A model generated the notes under the pieces. That model was not told where the DNA came from. It worked only from the letters and a program-made list of their open reading frames with translations, and searched no databases. A stretch of 64,000 bases of DNA, taken from the NCBI GenBank assembly GCA_029851415.1, contig CM056741.1, positions 87,000,282 through 87,064,281 of the forward strand. Direction: 5' to 3'. Position numbers and translations under genes: made by a program. Positions 44,123 through 55,512 of the stretch are shown here, piece by piece; the stretch's first letter is position 1; every line of letters starts with the position of its first letter. Origin of the DNA: Eretmocerus hayati. Its lineage: Eukaryota; Arthropoda; Insecta; Hymenoptera; Aphelinidae.

Positions 44123-44287
44123 TAGTTTGAAGCTCCATGAGGCTTCGCATGGCAAGAAAAATGTTCGTCATGGTAGCAACATCGATCGAAGCTGATAACA
44201 TACAAGATATATTCGTATTTTCACAAGAATTTTAGTCGTGGTACTGAAATCCGAGTGAAGATATTGGAGTGTCACAAAGTTACCCCG

Positions 44288-45824
44288 ACTCAGGTTTTGT
44301 AAGAAGTGTTTTGCTTCTCATGATCCCATCTTCAAACAAGATCCTCGAATCGAATTCTACTTCACGCCAATCAAAAGCTAAGATCCCAAGCTTTCGATTG
44401 GTTATTCGTTGACTCCCAATTCCCGATTGTGAGTTATCCTCGTGCTTTGCTCAAGGGCCGTTCACGACTTTGCGGTCGTGTAGTCTTATAAAGATGACGA
44501 GATGCATAATATATTGTTCACACTCAACTGAGATACCTATGTTAGTCGTAGAGTTCAAGCTCACCATCATGGCAGCATTATACGTTTGGGCTCCTGGGAC
44601 GAAAATCGATTAGATACACTTTCTCACATCACTTGATATGATCTTCCACGGAGTTCTCCAGGAGGAAAAGAGAGATACCATTCGATTTGCAAACGTGATT
44701 CAGATATTAGTGCTTCTGCAACCGGTTCTCACGACAAAGTTCATCTCGTCAGCGATTCATCATTTTAATCTCGAGCTTGGCACGCTCATTCGGGCCGTGG
44801 AATTTTTTTCGTGAGATTCGGATCGAATGTATGTATTTTTTGGATAGAAAAGTAAGTATGGGTCTTTTCGGTATTACGGCATTTATAGGCAAACAGAAAA
44901 ATTTGTCGAATCCGAGCATCTACTTTGGTAGTTGTCCATACTTTCACCCATCGACAAGCACGCATCTACAACGATGAAACTATGATAGTATACGTCTAGA
45001 TGAATATATTTGCATGCCTTAGAACATCTTTAGAGGTGGGGTCTTTTGGGAGTGAAAGTGGGAAAGCCAAAATCACGCGACGCTCCCCCCACGCAAATGA
45101 TGAGAATCGGGTATTATGAATTTTTTCCGTTCCGATACCGCCGCCGTATCTAGCGCCAAATACCACTTGTTCTAGGTTATACCTATTGAGAACTATGCCC
45201 GGTGATTTTTTTTGAGGTACTATTGCGAGAAACGCGCCTAGGCCCGGGTACCCAGAATGTTAAGGGGTCGTGAGAATTACCCATACGCAACTCGGGAGTA
45301 AGGTGGGCCTCACACTCGGGTGTTTCAGGGCCGTGCGCGATCATGAAAGAAAGGTCCACTCAGCGTGCTCACTGCGGACTCGACTCACGGGTGACGAGTG
45401 AATGATACTTCCACGCTATGCTCCCGGAATCCAATATGGCGGGCCCGGTGGGCGCATGCTGATTGGTCGATCGCTCATGCCACTGTTGCCGCAGCTCCAA
45501 CATAAATACTGCAGCAGACTTAGAGTTCGCTTAATATCATTAGGCTGGGATGATACTAATGTGTTCACGATTGATCTCAATCATATCTCAACTGTCCTGT
45601 TCCCACTATTGTTTCTCGTAGAGCTCAGTTGTACATCCCAAATCCTTTAGGGACCGCGACTGGAGAATCCCAGTTGTACATGGATCGTAGCAATTCTGAG
45701 GATCTCATCATGCAACAGATTCACGACGCTTGAGATAGAAAGTCCAATACCCGGAAAATGAAAGGGATTGACACGATGTAGTCAAGAAATGTTTCAGGAC
45801 AGTTGTAAGATCTACATAATAGCA
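44288..45824. other. Spacer, no gene recognised
   Basis: Mixed base composition with CpG-rich parts near 45050-45480. ORFs of 66 and 82 codons (44777-44977, 45402-45650) lack motifs. No inverted repeat longer than about 15 bp was noticed. Confidence 0.4.
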
Positions 45825-47278
45825 TTGTATTATGACTGTGAAGTTAGCCGCAATTTTGATGCCGCAATTTTAAGGTATTCTACAATGGTGGCCACTAATG
45901 CGTTCGGCAATTGGGGATGAGTCTGGACATCTTTCGGGGCTCTAAATGATTGGAAATGGATCCTGGATGATATTTTGAGTGATCAGTGACACCTGGATCA
46001 CCCGTGGTTACTTATTTTGATCAATTTTCCCATGAGCACAAGAGGCTGGGAGAGTGAAGAAATTAGACATTGACGTCGATTTAGGGGGTGGATTCGAGCT
46101 TGTACCCCCCTATCGATGCTCGGGGTGTCTCCTGTCACCGTTGAGCCATATATTCGGAGTATTAATAGTCACCTAGATCACCCTCGACCATTGATCTAAG
46201 CCAATATTCGCGTCGATCCGAGAGTCGCTAAAATGGAATAACGATGCTTTTCGACGATCTTGGGGGGAAATTCGGGGTTGTACCCTACCAGCAATGAGTG
46301 GGATATCCTTTCATATTTTGCAACTATATCTGGGGAGTATTTTGGACTGCCTAGATCACCGTCGATCATTGATCAAAGCCAATATTGGCGTCGATCCGAG
46401 AGTCGCTAAAATGGAAGCTTTCCGACGATCTTGGGGAGAATTTCGGAGTTGTACCCTATCAGCAATGAGTAGGATATCCTCTCATATCGTGCAACTATGC
46501 CTTAAGAGTATTTTAGACTGCCTAGATAACCCTCGATCATTGATCCAAGCCAATATTCGCGTCGATCCGAGAAATGCTAAAATGGAAAAACGATGCTTTT
46601 CGACGATCTTGGGGGAAAATTCGGATTTGTACCCTATCAGCAGTGAGTGGAATATCTTACCATATTGTGTAACTATACCTCAGGAGTATTTTGGACTGCC
46701 TAGATCACCCTCGACTATTGATCGAAGCCAATATTCGCGTCGATCCGAGAGTCGCTAAAATGGAAAAACGAAGCTTTTCGACGATCTTGGGGAGAAATTC
46801 GGAGTTGTACCCTATCAGCAATGAGTAGGATATCCTCTCATATCGTGCAACTATGCCTTAAGAGTATTTTAGACTGCCTAGATAACCCTCGATCATTGAT
46901 CTCAGCCAATATTCGCGTCGATCCGAGAGCCGCTAATATGGAAAAACGGAGCTTTTCGACGATCTCAGGGGGAATTTCGGAGTTGTACCCTATCAGCAAT
47001 GACTGGAATATCTTCTTATATTGTGTAACTATACCTTAAGAGTATTGTAGACTGCCTAGATCACCCTCGACCATCGATCTAAGCCAATATTCGCGTCGAT
47101 CCGAGAGTCGCTAAAATGGAAAAACGAAGCTTTTCGACGATCCTGGGGAGAAATTCGGAGTTGTACCCTATTAGCAATGAGAGGTTTATCCTCTCTTATC
47201 GTGCAACTATGCCTTAGGAGTATTTCAGACTTGCGGCAACAAAATAGCGGCTAACTTCACGGTCATGTTTGTATTGTA
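45825..47278. mobile_element. Inverted-repeat element carrying a 178 bp satellite
   Basis: 45825-45870 (TATGACTGTGAAGTTAGCCG then CAATTTTGATGCCGCAA) is matched in inverse at 47231-47278 (TTGCGGCAACAAAATAGCGG then CTAACTTCACGGTCATG). Nearly all of the space between is the 178 bp tandem array. A DNA transposon or Helitron-like element with internal satellite is the best reading. No protein is encoded. Confidence 0.65.
46075..47240. repeat. 178 bp satellite, about 6.5 copies
   Basis: The phrase TTTTCGACGATCTTGGGG recurs at 46249, 46419, 46598, 46776, 46954 and 47132, a period of 178 bp (one short unit of 170). Each unit also has TTCGGAGTTGTACCCTATCA, then GACTGCCTAGATCACCCTCG, then CCAATATTCGCGTCGATCCG. 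Inner copies are about 93-97% alike; the first unit (46075-46250) is much more diverged. The 154-codon ORF 46294-46758 arises from the repeat and has no family. Confidence 0.9.
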
Positions 47279-47409
47279 TGATTATATGAGATAAGGTACT
47301 ATTGAAAGCCGAATTCAATCTCCTGACGGGAATTCACCCGAAAGGCCTCGCAATACATCTAACAAAGGCTGTACAGCCGTCGGAGCAAATTCTTTGATGA
47401 ATTCAACCG

Positions 47410-47880
47410 AACAAAGATGTTTCTGCTTCGTTTAGTTCAATGACATTTCGTTTACGTTTAGTTTCGTTTACTCTCAACACGAACATACAGACTTTTATTT
47501 GGTTACATTTATCGCAACATAATCATGAATGATTATGTTCATGTTTTGTTTCTAAGAAACACAACGAAACATATTCATCAGGGAATCGTTTCGTTGAATT
47601 TCGTTCATCCACAAAACTGAACAAAATTATTAAAATTCGTTTATCTAGTGAATAAACGGAACTAAACGAAACATACATGCTAAAAAACAATATTCAACGA
47701 AACTAAATACCAATAATTTCGTTTAGTTTCGTTCATCAAAAGGAACACAAATTCGGTTTTCGTTTAGTTTTCCTTCAATACAATTGGGAATAATTCCGTT
47801 TCGTTTCGTTTTTGCTAAAATAAACGAAACAGAATTGAAAATCGCGTTTCGTTTCGTTTCGTTAAGAACTCTGCTTCACA
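47410..47880. repeat. GTTTCGTTTAG-rich degenerate repeat, copy 2
   Basis: TTTCGTTTAGTTTCGTT and its complement AACGAAACTAAACGAAAC recur many times in both orientations, with frequent CGTTTCGTTTCGTT runs at the 3' side. The same words occur at 38240-38490. The ORF 47784-47987 is built partly from it. Confidence 0.65.
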
Positions 47881-48479
47881 GGACGTTCTTGTCAAAGTCC
47901 TCCATATATCCGATCGGACCCAAAGAAGTACAAACCATCTATGGGGAATTTTATTCTCAACATTTTGAAAATCCTCCGAAAAAGTGATACTGAACTTGAT
48001 GAAAGAGAACTGACTTATTATTGGAAAAGATCGTAGATGTTCTCATCAAGATTTCGATTCGATATATGTGCGAGTTAAGAGACAAATGAAGTTATCTTCA
48101 TTAGAATGAAAAATTATGATATTTCAGATTTCAGGTACTCGATAGATAGGATGTTGATTTCATAAAATTAGTTGGAAAAAGCATTATGCGAATCTCTTTC
48201 AGCAGCGTATTTTTTGACAAGAATCAAGATTGCGTTCTAGTCCGTTTTCGAATAAAGCCGGAGCAAGGTGATTTTCTTACGCATTCCAATTGTAATTCTT
48301 CCATAACTGGAAAGGAATACGTTTCATCGAAATATAAGTGGAGCTACTCATTACAGATTTTCAAGAAATGTACGAACAGATCCTCCTAAGTCTCCATCTC
48401 TGTGAAAATTTTCATATGACAGTTGAGCCACTGGGAACCATTACTTTGAGTTGGAACTCATATCACTCGCAACATTGTG
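47881..48479. other. Spacer, no gene recognised
   Basis: ORF 48186-48389 (67 codons) has no motif. AT-rich. No repeats noticed. Confidence 0.4.
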
Positions 48480-48737
48480 GGGGAGAGTGAAGCACAGTGG
48501 GCACCGTAATATTATGAGGCTTTTTGTAATTCTATTCGACTTTTTGAGGAATTCGAATGTGACCGATCAAATAATTGAAGCCTAGAGAATGTAATTGCGT
48601 GATCCACAAATACTTCACGATGTGTTTCCTTTACCAGATTCCAAAACGCTGAGGCTATGCGATTCTGCCTACTTTGACCCACCGTGGGATGCAGTGGGCA
48701 GCAGGTGGGGTAAAGTGGGCATTTGAAAATCCTCGCT

Positions 48738-48753
48738 CCCCCCCCCCCCCCCC
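48738..48753. repeat. Poly-C run of 16
   Basis: Sixteen consecutive C on the + strand, next to the GTAAAGTGGGCA word. Its length may be unreliable in sequencing. Confidence 0.9.
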
Positions 48754-49366
48754 AGTGTTGTTTTACGCCAATTTGAGTATTTAGATGGATGCACGATCGA
48801 ATTCTCCGTCTATTCGACTACTCACATCAATACTAACTCGGAATTCAAACAAACAGAACGGTTCCAGAGAAGCTGCTGTTCGGAGTAAGTTCGAGTCGGT
48901 TGCACAACGCAGCTGTAATAGCAAAAAGCAGGCAGAGCGGCGCGCCTGACGCGACTCCTTGAGAAATATACAGGAAAAACTCTTCACCTCACTCGAGGTG
49001 TCCACTTTGCTCCATTTCATACTGTTCGTGGGCCGATGATTATGATTAAGAGTGCATTAATCGAGGTTCTGCGGGTGGGAAAATGAAGATGAAGTCTGAA
49101 CTTTTTGGTCAAATTATTCGTGGTATCAATCAGGTCTGAACCTTGTAAGTCGCAGCTCCCGAAAAGAGAGCAAGTCGGAATTCATAGGCCAGAATTACAA
49201 TGTTTTTTTCTCAACAACGCCAAAAAATTCAGGCTTCCAACTTTCGTCAAAGTTAGAACGTATAACGAGCTTCCAATTCTGATGGATTCCGATTTTTACT
49301 TTTCGCCAGATGTACACGAGGTAGTACCAGCGGTACTGATGAGTTCAAGTGCAGATTATACTCGCG

Positions 49367-49393
49367 TAGGGAGGGTAGAGAAGACCCTCCCTA
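49367..49393. repeat. 10 bp perfect hairpin
   Basis: TAGGGAGGGT and ACCCTCCCTA are separated by 7 nt, and both are flanked by ACTCGCG. A short stem-loop of unknown meaning. Confidence 0.6.
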
Positions 49394-50702
49394 TACTCGC
49401 GCTTGACTCTTTTCCGCCCGCAATATAGGTATAGTCAAAGCACGCATAACCCCGATACGGCAGGAATGAGTGACACAAGGGCTTCGATCTCCTTTTGTGA
49501 GCTCTGAATCGTTCATTTGTTGGTTTCTATGTGATGTTTGTGCACTCTTCCTTTCGTGGGCTGACTCCCTTGGAAATCTGTACGGTAGATATCACCCTGT
49601 TCATCATTTTTCATAAGACGCCGTGTTGAACGAATTTTACAAGAACGCTTAAAACTTTATTCCTCGACAAGGCATCCGAAATTCTAACTGGGGTGGTTCA
49701 AGACACTAATATACTAATTTTCTGTACGGTCATTCGAGGATTGCTAGTACTACCTTGAAGTAATACTAGCGGTACTAGAATTGAAGTTGAGAAAATTACG
49801 AAAGTCGGTACAGTAGTAGATTAGGGTCTCAAAGTGCTTCAGTTGAAATTTGAGAAGCCTTCAAAGTCGGGGAAAGAAGTTGAGCGTGTTTGTAAGAGCC
49901 GTTCAACACGAAGTCTCATGGAAGATCACGAGTACAGTGATGTCTGACATTCAGATTCTCATGAGAACGGATACACAGAAGAAAGAATGCACAAAAATCA
50001 CTTAGCACCAATCAGATTGATGATTCAGTGCCTATGAGGAGAGATCCAAAAACAAATGTAGCCTCTTTTTGCCGTTTTGGAGTTATTTTGTCGTCTGCTG
50101 CTTGCATTCACTATATCTATGTCACGAGCAGAAGTGAATCAAGCGTAGGTATATTCAGCATTTGACTCATCCGTTACCGCTAGTACTACCGTAATCCAGA
50201 TTGCCAACTCTACCCACACTGCCTACTTTACTCCACCTCCCCTACTTGCTGCTTAACAGTTATCTTGAAACTAACATGATTCAGTCTCTTCAGCTATTAA
50301 AACAAGCTTCATGGAACATCCAACAAAATACATTAAGGTCGACCATGGCATTTTGGGAATTATAAGATACTTGTTGCATATCTTGCAACAGTTTAAGCCA
50401 TCTGCTTACCACATGAGTTGCCTAAACGCTTCTTGGCCCCAAATGGGAGGAGCATTTTGGTATTAGTCTCTCAATGAGTGTTCCTTGTTTTTGCCCAGAG
50501 TCTGGACACCAACTTGGGGAAGAGGTCACAATGCTCAATTATGCACCATTCATTCCATAATTGCTGGGTCAAATAGGACATTTCCATGACTTTTCTGTTT
50601 AAATCTGAGATGTTAGGAAGAGTTGAGATTTTAACCATGTATGTGGGACAATGTTAACTACCCACAGAGAAATATTGTAGTGAACAATCAGAAAACAATT
50701 GT

Positions 50703-50960
50703 ACTTTAGTACTGCCTCAAGGGCATGCGGTGGCCATGCAAGCCAAATTTTTTTCCAATTATTCCAATTTCTCTCGCAATTTGGGCTAAAATTACAAAAG
50801 AATTCGAGAATAATTGGAAATAGAATGTGTGTATATTATAGATTAGGATGTACCAGACACCCAGTGGTTCCCACTTTTCTGTAGTTATTTAATGATTTGG
50901 ACTGAATGTTGAGTTGTCGAGTGAGTTGGACAATAACAATAACTAGACAACTCATCCCAA
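50703..50960. mobile_element. Fragment related to the palindromic MITE of 13 kb
   Basis: CTCAAGGGCATGCGGTGGCC then ATGCAAGCC resembles the tip AAGGCGATGCGGTCGCCGTG. CTCGCAATTTGGGCTAAAAT and TTCCCACTTTTCTGTAGTTA followed by AATGATTTGGACTGAATG match its internal words. The right tip is not seen, so it is partial. Confidence 0.45.
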
Positions 50961-51851
50961 ACTAGGTACCATTAAAATTTCCACATGATTGGTGAACAGA
51001 ACTTCACAGCCATGTTGTCCGACTACTGCATGCTCTCAAATGTCAAAGTAACGATTGGTGACAATTATCGCCTAGGTCAATCATCAACTTACAATTAGTT
51101 AAAGAAATCATCAACAGTGGAATATTTGAGAGCAATTAAAAGATTGCAAGCCAAACACTACAACCTGATGGAGAGCATTGAATGCAAAGTACCAAAGTAT
51201 TAACCAAATCAAATTGGATGCCAGGAAGAGACCTAAAGTCACCATAGTCAATGACTGAGAGATAGGGAAGAGAGAAATTTAGAGAGCAAGAAGTTCACAT
51301 TGCAAACTTGTCAGGGTGCTTTGAAACATGCCTGACTACTACACAAATGCAATCTTCATGTTAATTTCAAGTCCCCATGATATCAAGACAACAATGTACA
51401 GAGTCATCCATTAATACATATTCCACATTACGAGGTTTGGTCCTCAACAATGTACATATGTTCATACCAACAAATTTTGGAGTTACAGTGCATTGATAAT
51501 TTTTAGGGCATTTACATGACCGACTTGAGCACTAACACGCAGAAGTATATCTTTATCTTACAGACTTTCAAAATCATGCTCGAATCTCCAGTCTTGAAAG
51601 GTGGAAAGGCTACAATAAAGAACGATCCACTGGAAAATATCATACTCACTTGATCACACTCGAGAACAGTTCTAGGTTTGTCGAAAGAGAAAGACGGAAC
51701 ACTTGCTTTCAAAGTAGAGTGCTGACGTTGAGTTGGACCTCTAGTCTAGGGTCTAGATTTCTAATGACTTGTGAAATGTTCACTGGTTTGCACTCCCGTG
51801 TTATGAACGATGGTGGGGATTGCGTTGAGCTCCTGCTGCAATCGTCGGCTC
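50961..51851. other. Spacer, no gene recognised
   Basis: AT-rich. An 88-codon ORF (51650-51916) runs into the next element and has no motif. Nothing else is seen. Confidence 0.4.
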
Positions 51852-52066
51852 CCCTACTGAAAGAGGCCGAGTCGGTGACCGAGATGGTAGACCGAGTCGG
51901 TGTACGGAGTCGGTGACTGTTTCAGTTTACCGACTCGGTCACTTCGCATGGAATGGCCCCAAATGCCACGAAACGAACACTAAATGATAAATTATCGTCA
52001 GAGGTTAATAGAAAAATTTTAAAAAAATAGAAAAAAACATGCCCGGCTATTTTCACAACTTTGACG

Positions 52067-52140
52067 CTAGTGGGGTTCGAACCTGCAATCTCTTGCTTAC
52101 GAGTCCAAGCACATGTGCCCGGGGCCAGCGAGACATGTTA
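52067..52140 (-). repeat. tRNA-like block in the left arm
   Basis: On the minus strand a good B-box (GGTTCGAACCCC) follows CTTGGACTCGTAAGCAAG, an anticodon-arm-like hairpin with CGT at the anticodon position. The A-box region (CTGGCCCCGGGCACATG) is weak. It is a tRNA-derived repeat copied into the palindrome arm, not a functional tRNA. Confidence 0.45.
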
Positions 52141-52732
52141 CGAGAGAGGGCTTAGTGAGCGTACTTGGAGTGTGACTCACAAGAAGTACCTAAAATCTGT
52201 TTATCATCAGTTTTATCATGAGTTGATCATAAACTCTGGCGCCAGAGCACTGAGTCAAGCCGTAGCTAGGATGGGACTTGGAATATTTCTAGATCTGGCT
52301 GCTTGACCGAGTCGGTTGACCGACTCGGTCAACCGAATTCAAATTTTCACGGGAAAGCAACACGCATAGGACTTGGGAATTTCCGAAATTGGGCTGGTTA
52401 ACTACCGACACGGTACACCGACTCGGTCAACCGAATCCAAATTTTCACGGGAAAGTAACACCGAGTCGGTTAACCAGTCAAATTTTGAAAATTTTCCTAG
52501 TTTTATGCGTGTTGCTTTCCCGCGAAAATTTGAATTCGGTTGACCGAGTCGGTCAACCGACTCGGTCAAGCAGCCAGATCTAGAAATATTCCAAGTCCCA
52601 TCCTAGCTACGGCTTGACTCAGTGCTCTGGCGCCAGAGTTTATGATCAACTCATGATAAAACTGATGATAAACAGATCTTAGGTACTTCCTGTGAGTCAC
52701 ACTCCAAGTACGCTGACTAAGCCCTCTCTCGT

Positions 52733-52806
52733 CACATGTCTCGCTGGCCCCGGGCACATGTGCTTGGACTCGTAAGCAAGAGATTGCAGGTTCGAACCCC
52801 ACTAGC
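52733..52806 (+). repeat. tRNA-like block in the right arm
   Basis: This is the inverted duplicate of 52067-52140, with an identical B-box GGTTCGAACCCC and anticodon-like hairpin. Its presence in both arms shows that the arms were made or homogenised after the tRNA-like repeat was acquired. Confidence 0.45.
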
Positions 52807-52997
52807 GTCAAAGTTGTGAAAATAGCCGGGCATGTTTTTTTCTATTTTTTTTAAATTTTTCTATTAACCTCCGACGATAATTTATCATTTATTGTTCGTT
52901 TCGTGGCATTTGGGGCCATTCCATGCGAAGTGACCGAGTCGGCAAACTGAAACAGTCACCGACTCCGTACATACCGACTCGGCCTCTTTCAGTAGGG

Positions 52998-53415
52998 TCT
53001 GTTATTCTGCTTACGTCCGTCGACCTCCTCTGCGTTACTGTACTAAGGCGGAGCTGGGCTCGTACCGGTAAATAAGTAAGGGTTAAGAAGAATTTTTAAA
53101 AAACGCTTTTATTCACTGGGCCAAAAAACGTTAGTTATACATAGTGTAAAAGAGATGGAATTCGGGTGACCGATGTAAGTCGCGTGGAAAAGAATTGCAC
53201 TATGCAATAGCAAGGACGTGTGAACTGGGCGGCCTAATATAAGCCCGTTGGGTGTCTCGCGTTAAAATAAAATGGCGCCAGTATGTCGCGAGTCACACAC
53301 TCATCATCGAATGCAGTCATCACTGTATATATACAAGGACAAGCACTGCACTGATCGATCGCGTCGAAATCGATTCATCCTTTAAGGGCCCTCATCTCAA
53401 TGTCTCTAGATCACA
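52998..53415. other. Spacer, no gene recognised
   Basis: No motif-bearing ORF. The stretch TGTTATTCTGCTTACGTCCG onward has an LTR-like feel, but no matching second copy or PBS is found in the window. Confidence 0.35.
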
Positions 53416-53417
53416 TA

Positions 53418-54745
53418 CAGGGTGTCCCAAAAGTCAGTTCCCCCTTAAAAACTCGAAATTGGCTCCGGGGATCAAAAAACCCCGAAACACATGTCTCCCA
53501 AAATCGAGGGGGAAGCTCGAATATGGTCTCAGATTTGACCTTGAATGTGACCTTGATGGTTTTCTGGAGGTTAGAACGGTTTTTTCAAACGGGAACCCCT
53601 ATTTTTGACTCCGATTCTGAAAAAGCACAAAATTCTACGTCCAAATATGACTTATTGCCGATGTTTCAGATGACCTTTAGGGGTCATTTTGGGGCCAAAA
53701 GTATCAGGAGGGTGGATTAACGTACCACACCTAGTGTGATAGTCTTGTTTTGAGAGGTACCTCTCAGAGAAGTTTCTCAGCCTCATTCTGACCCTTGACC
53801 TGTGACCTTGAATATGACCTTGATTCACAAAATTCGAAATTGGCTCCGGGGATCGAAAAACCCCTAAGCACGTGTCTCCTAAAATCGAGGGGGAAGCTCG
53901 AATATGGTCTCAGATCATTACCTTAATGGTTTTTTGGAGGTGAGATCGATTTTTTGGGATGGAAACTCCAATTTTCGTCTCTGGGCCCCGAAGATGTGAC
54001 GAATTTTGAGCGAGATATCACTCTTCACCAATTGCGTAGATGACCTTCAAAGGTCACCTTGAGGTCACACGTCTCTGAACTTCGGGTCAAGATATGACTC
54101 TCAGCTGACCGCGCAGGTGATCAAGAGCTTATCGCAAATGAGATGGAGTAATCACATGAAAAATTCAGAAATCGATTAGGAGTGGGGCAGGAAAGAGGCG
54201 ATTCGGAATTGGTGTGATTCAATTTAATCACCATCAAGGTAACGATCTCAGACCATATTCGAGCTTCCCCCTTGATTTAAGGAGACACGTGCTTAGGGGT
54301 TCTTCGATCCCCGGAGCCAATTTCGAATTTTGTGAATCAAGGTCAAATTCAAGGTCACAGGTCAAGGATCAGAATGAGGCTGAGAAACTTCTCTGAGAGG
54401 TACCTCTCAAAACAAGACTATCGCACTAGGTGTGGTACGTTAATCCACCGTCCAGATACTTTTGGCCCCAAAATGACCCTCAAAGGTCATCTGAAAAATC
54501 GGCAATAAGTCATATTCGGACGTAAAATTCTGTGCTTTTTCAGAATCCGGAGTCAGAAATAGGGGTTCCTACTTGAAAAAACCGTTCTAATCGCCAAAAA
54601 ACCATCAAGGTCACATTCAAGGTCAAATCTAAGACCATATTCGAGCTTCCCCCTCGATTTTAGGAGACACGTATTTCGGGGTTTTTTGATCCCCGGAGCC
54701 AATTTCGAGTTTTTAAGACGGGGAACTGACTTTTGGGACACCCTG
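53418..54745. mobile_element. 1.33 kb fold-back element, TA-flanked, with TCAAGGTCA array
   Basis: The tips CAGGGTGTCCCAAAAGTCAG and the complement are flanked by TA at 53416-53417 and 54746-54747. Arms of about 490 bp are about 93% identical. Inside each arm, AAATTGGCTCCGGGGATC and GAGGGGGAAGCTCGAATATG appear twice as direct repeats (53455/53843 and 53506/53886). TA duplication and CAGGGTGTCCC ends fit a Tc1/mariner-type non-autonomous element. ORFs such as 53252-53608 and 54553-54741 are mirrored repeat translations. Confidence 0.85.
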
Positions 54746-54747
54746 TA

Positions 54748-55265
54748 TGTACTACACGGGCGAAGGATGACTCACTCACGCCTACCCGAACACGCCTTTC
54801 CAGCATATGTGACCGGAAGCCAAAACGTTGTCCCAGAAATGGGGAAAAAGAGCGATGGCCAATAAGAACTATGGCCAAGGCGAAGTGGAATAAAAGCGTT
54901 TAAAAATGCTAACGTGCCAATATCAGTGGGATCATGGCGGATGAGACATATGGTGTGTTCGCGCGCAGCGCGAGCGCCTCAGCCAATGGGATTCCCGGCC
55001 CAATCGTTCGCCATCTTGACCTTTCGCCCAATCACTACAAAGCGGTAAATTCGACCGTGTTTGATAGCTCACATGGTTCGAACCGAGTTCAATTTGTTCC
55101 ATGAGTTATACCTACACGGTGCCTCCAGCGTTAAACTTAAGAGGTCGCGAATTTCTTCAAAAAATACAAGAAACCTCCCTTAATTAAGAATTTCTTCTAG
55201 CAATGATTACTTCAATACTTCACACTTTAACATTCTATTAAATTTATAATTTGTAAACATTTTCA
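54748..55265. other. Spacer, no gene recognised
   Basis: Partly CpG-rich (GTTCGCGCGCAGCGCGAGCG near 54957), then AT-rich. No ORF with a motif. It leads into the duplicated AB unit at 55266. Confidence 0.4.
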
Positions 55266-55512
55266 TATCTTTGAGAATTTTTCTCGAATGTATCTCAGCC
55301 ATTCTTGGAATATTTCCATTAGTATTGGGATTTCTCAAGAGGGAATTATCCATCTTGCCTCAAATTCCCATTAAGAGTGCACAAAAATTTCTCAAATATG
55401 CTTGCTGTCCGAGCTCAAAACTTTAAAGCGGGACGAGTATTACAGGGTTCTACAAACATTAGAAATATTGTTTCATGAATGTTTATACAACTATTTTGAA
55501 AGACTCAAAATA
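55266..55512. repeat. AB tandem unit, copy 1, part A (interrupted by the 6.3 kb element)
   Basis: ATCTTTGAGAATTTTTCTCG through AAAGACTCAAAATA matches 61971-62215 at about 94%. Part B of this copy lies at 61826-61960, on the other side of the 6.3 kb element. A small ORF at its end (55402-55620) crosses into the element and is not conserved. Confidence 0.85.

Larger units (their letters stand above)
41599..44287. mobile_element. Putative host element with GGGGTAACTTTG ends
   Basis: CGGGGTAACTTTGCCA at 41599 and its inverse ACAAAGTTACCCCG at 44274-44287 could be terminal inverted repeats. Further words of the same kind lie at 41622 (GTGTAACTTTGCC) and 41985 (GGAGTAACTTTGCTAC), as expected of subterminal repeats. 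The interior hosts a palindromic MITE and a pogo-like element. The TIRs are only about 12 bp, so the extent is provisional. Confidence 0.4.
48480..50265. other. Region with scattered GTAAAGTGGGCA-type inverted words
   Basis: GGGGAGAGTGAAGCACAGTG (48480), CACCGTGGGATGCAGTGGGC with GTGGGGTAAAGTGGGCA (48690-48722), the inverse GTCCACTTTGCTCCATTTCA (48999) and the inverse CCCACACTGCCTACTTTACT (50213) look like ends of one or more MITE-type elements. Pairs 48690/49018 or 48690/50262 could be termini. Within it lie a 107-codon ORF (49105-49428) and a 79-codon minus ORF (48781-49020) without motifs. Confidence 0.4.
51852..52997. mobile_element. 1.15 kb palindrome with ACCGASTCGGT motif array
   Basis: The tips are CCCTACTGAAAGAGGCCGAG and its complement. 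Arms of about 510 bp (51852-52370 and 52490-52997) are about 97% identical around a loop of about 120 bp. The near-palindromic 11-mer ACCGASTCGGT (S is G or C) occurs at least eight times, plus four near matches, concentrated at both ends and in the centre. A tRNA-like block lies in each arm. The 81-codon ORF in each arm (52061-52306 +, 52566-52811 -) is a mirrored translation that includes the tRNA-like block, so it is not a gene. Confidence 0.9.

Noticed and set aside
46294..46758. 154-codon ORF across the 178 bp satellite
   Set aside because: The translation repeats with the monomer and has no family.
52061..52811. Conserved 81-codon ORF in both orientations
   Set aside because: It translates a tRNA-like block and flanks within palindrome arms; conservation follows from the inverted duplication.
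52998..55120. Solo LTR flanking the 1.33 kb fold-back
   Set aside because: Possible TG...CA ends were noticed but no second LTR, target duplication or primer-binding site could be shown.
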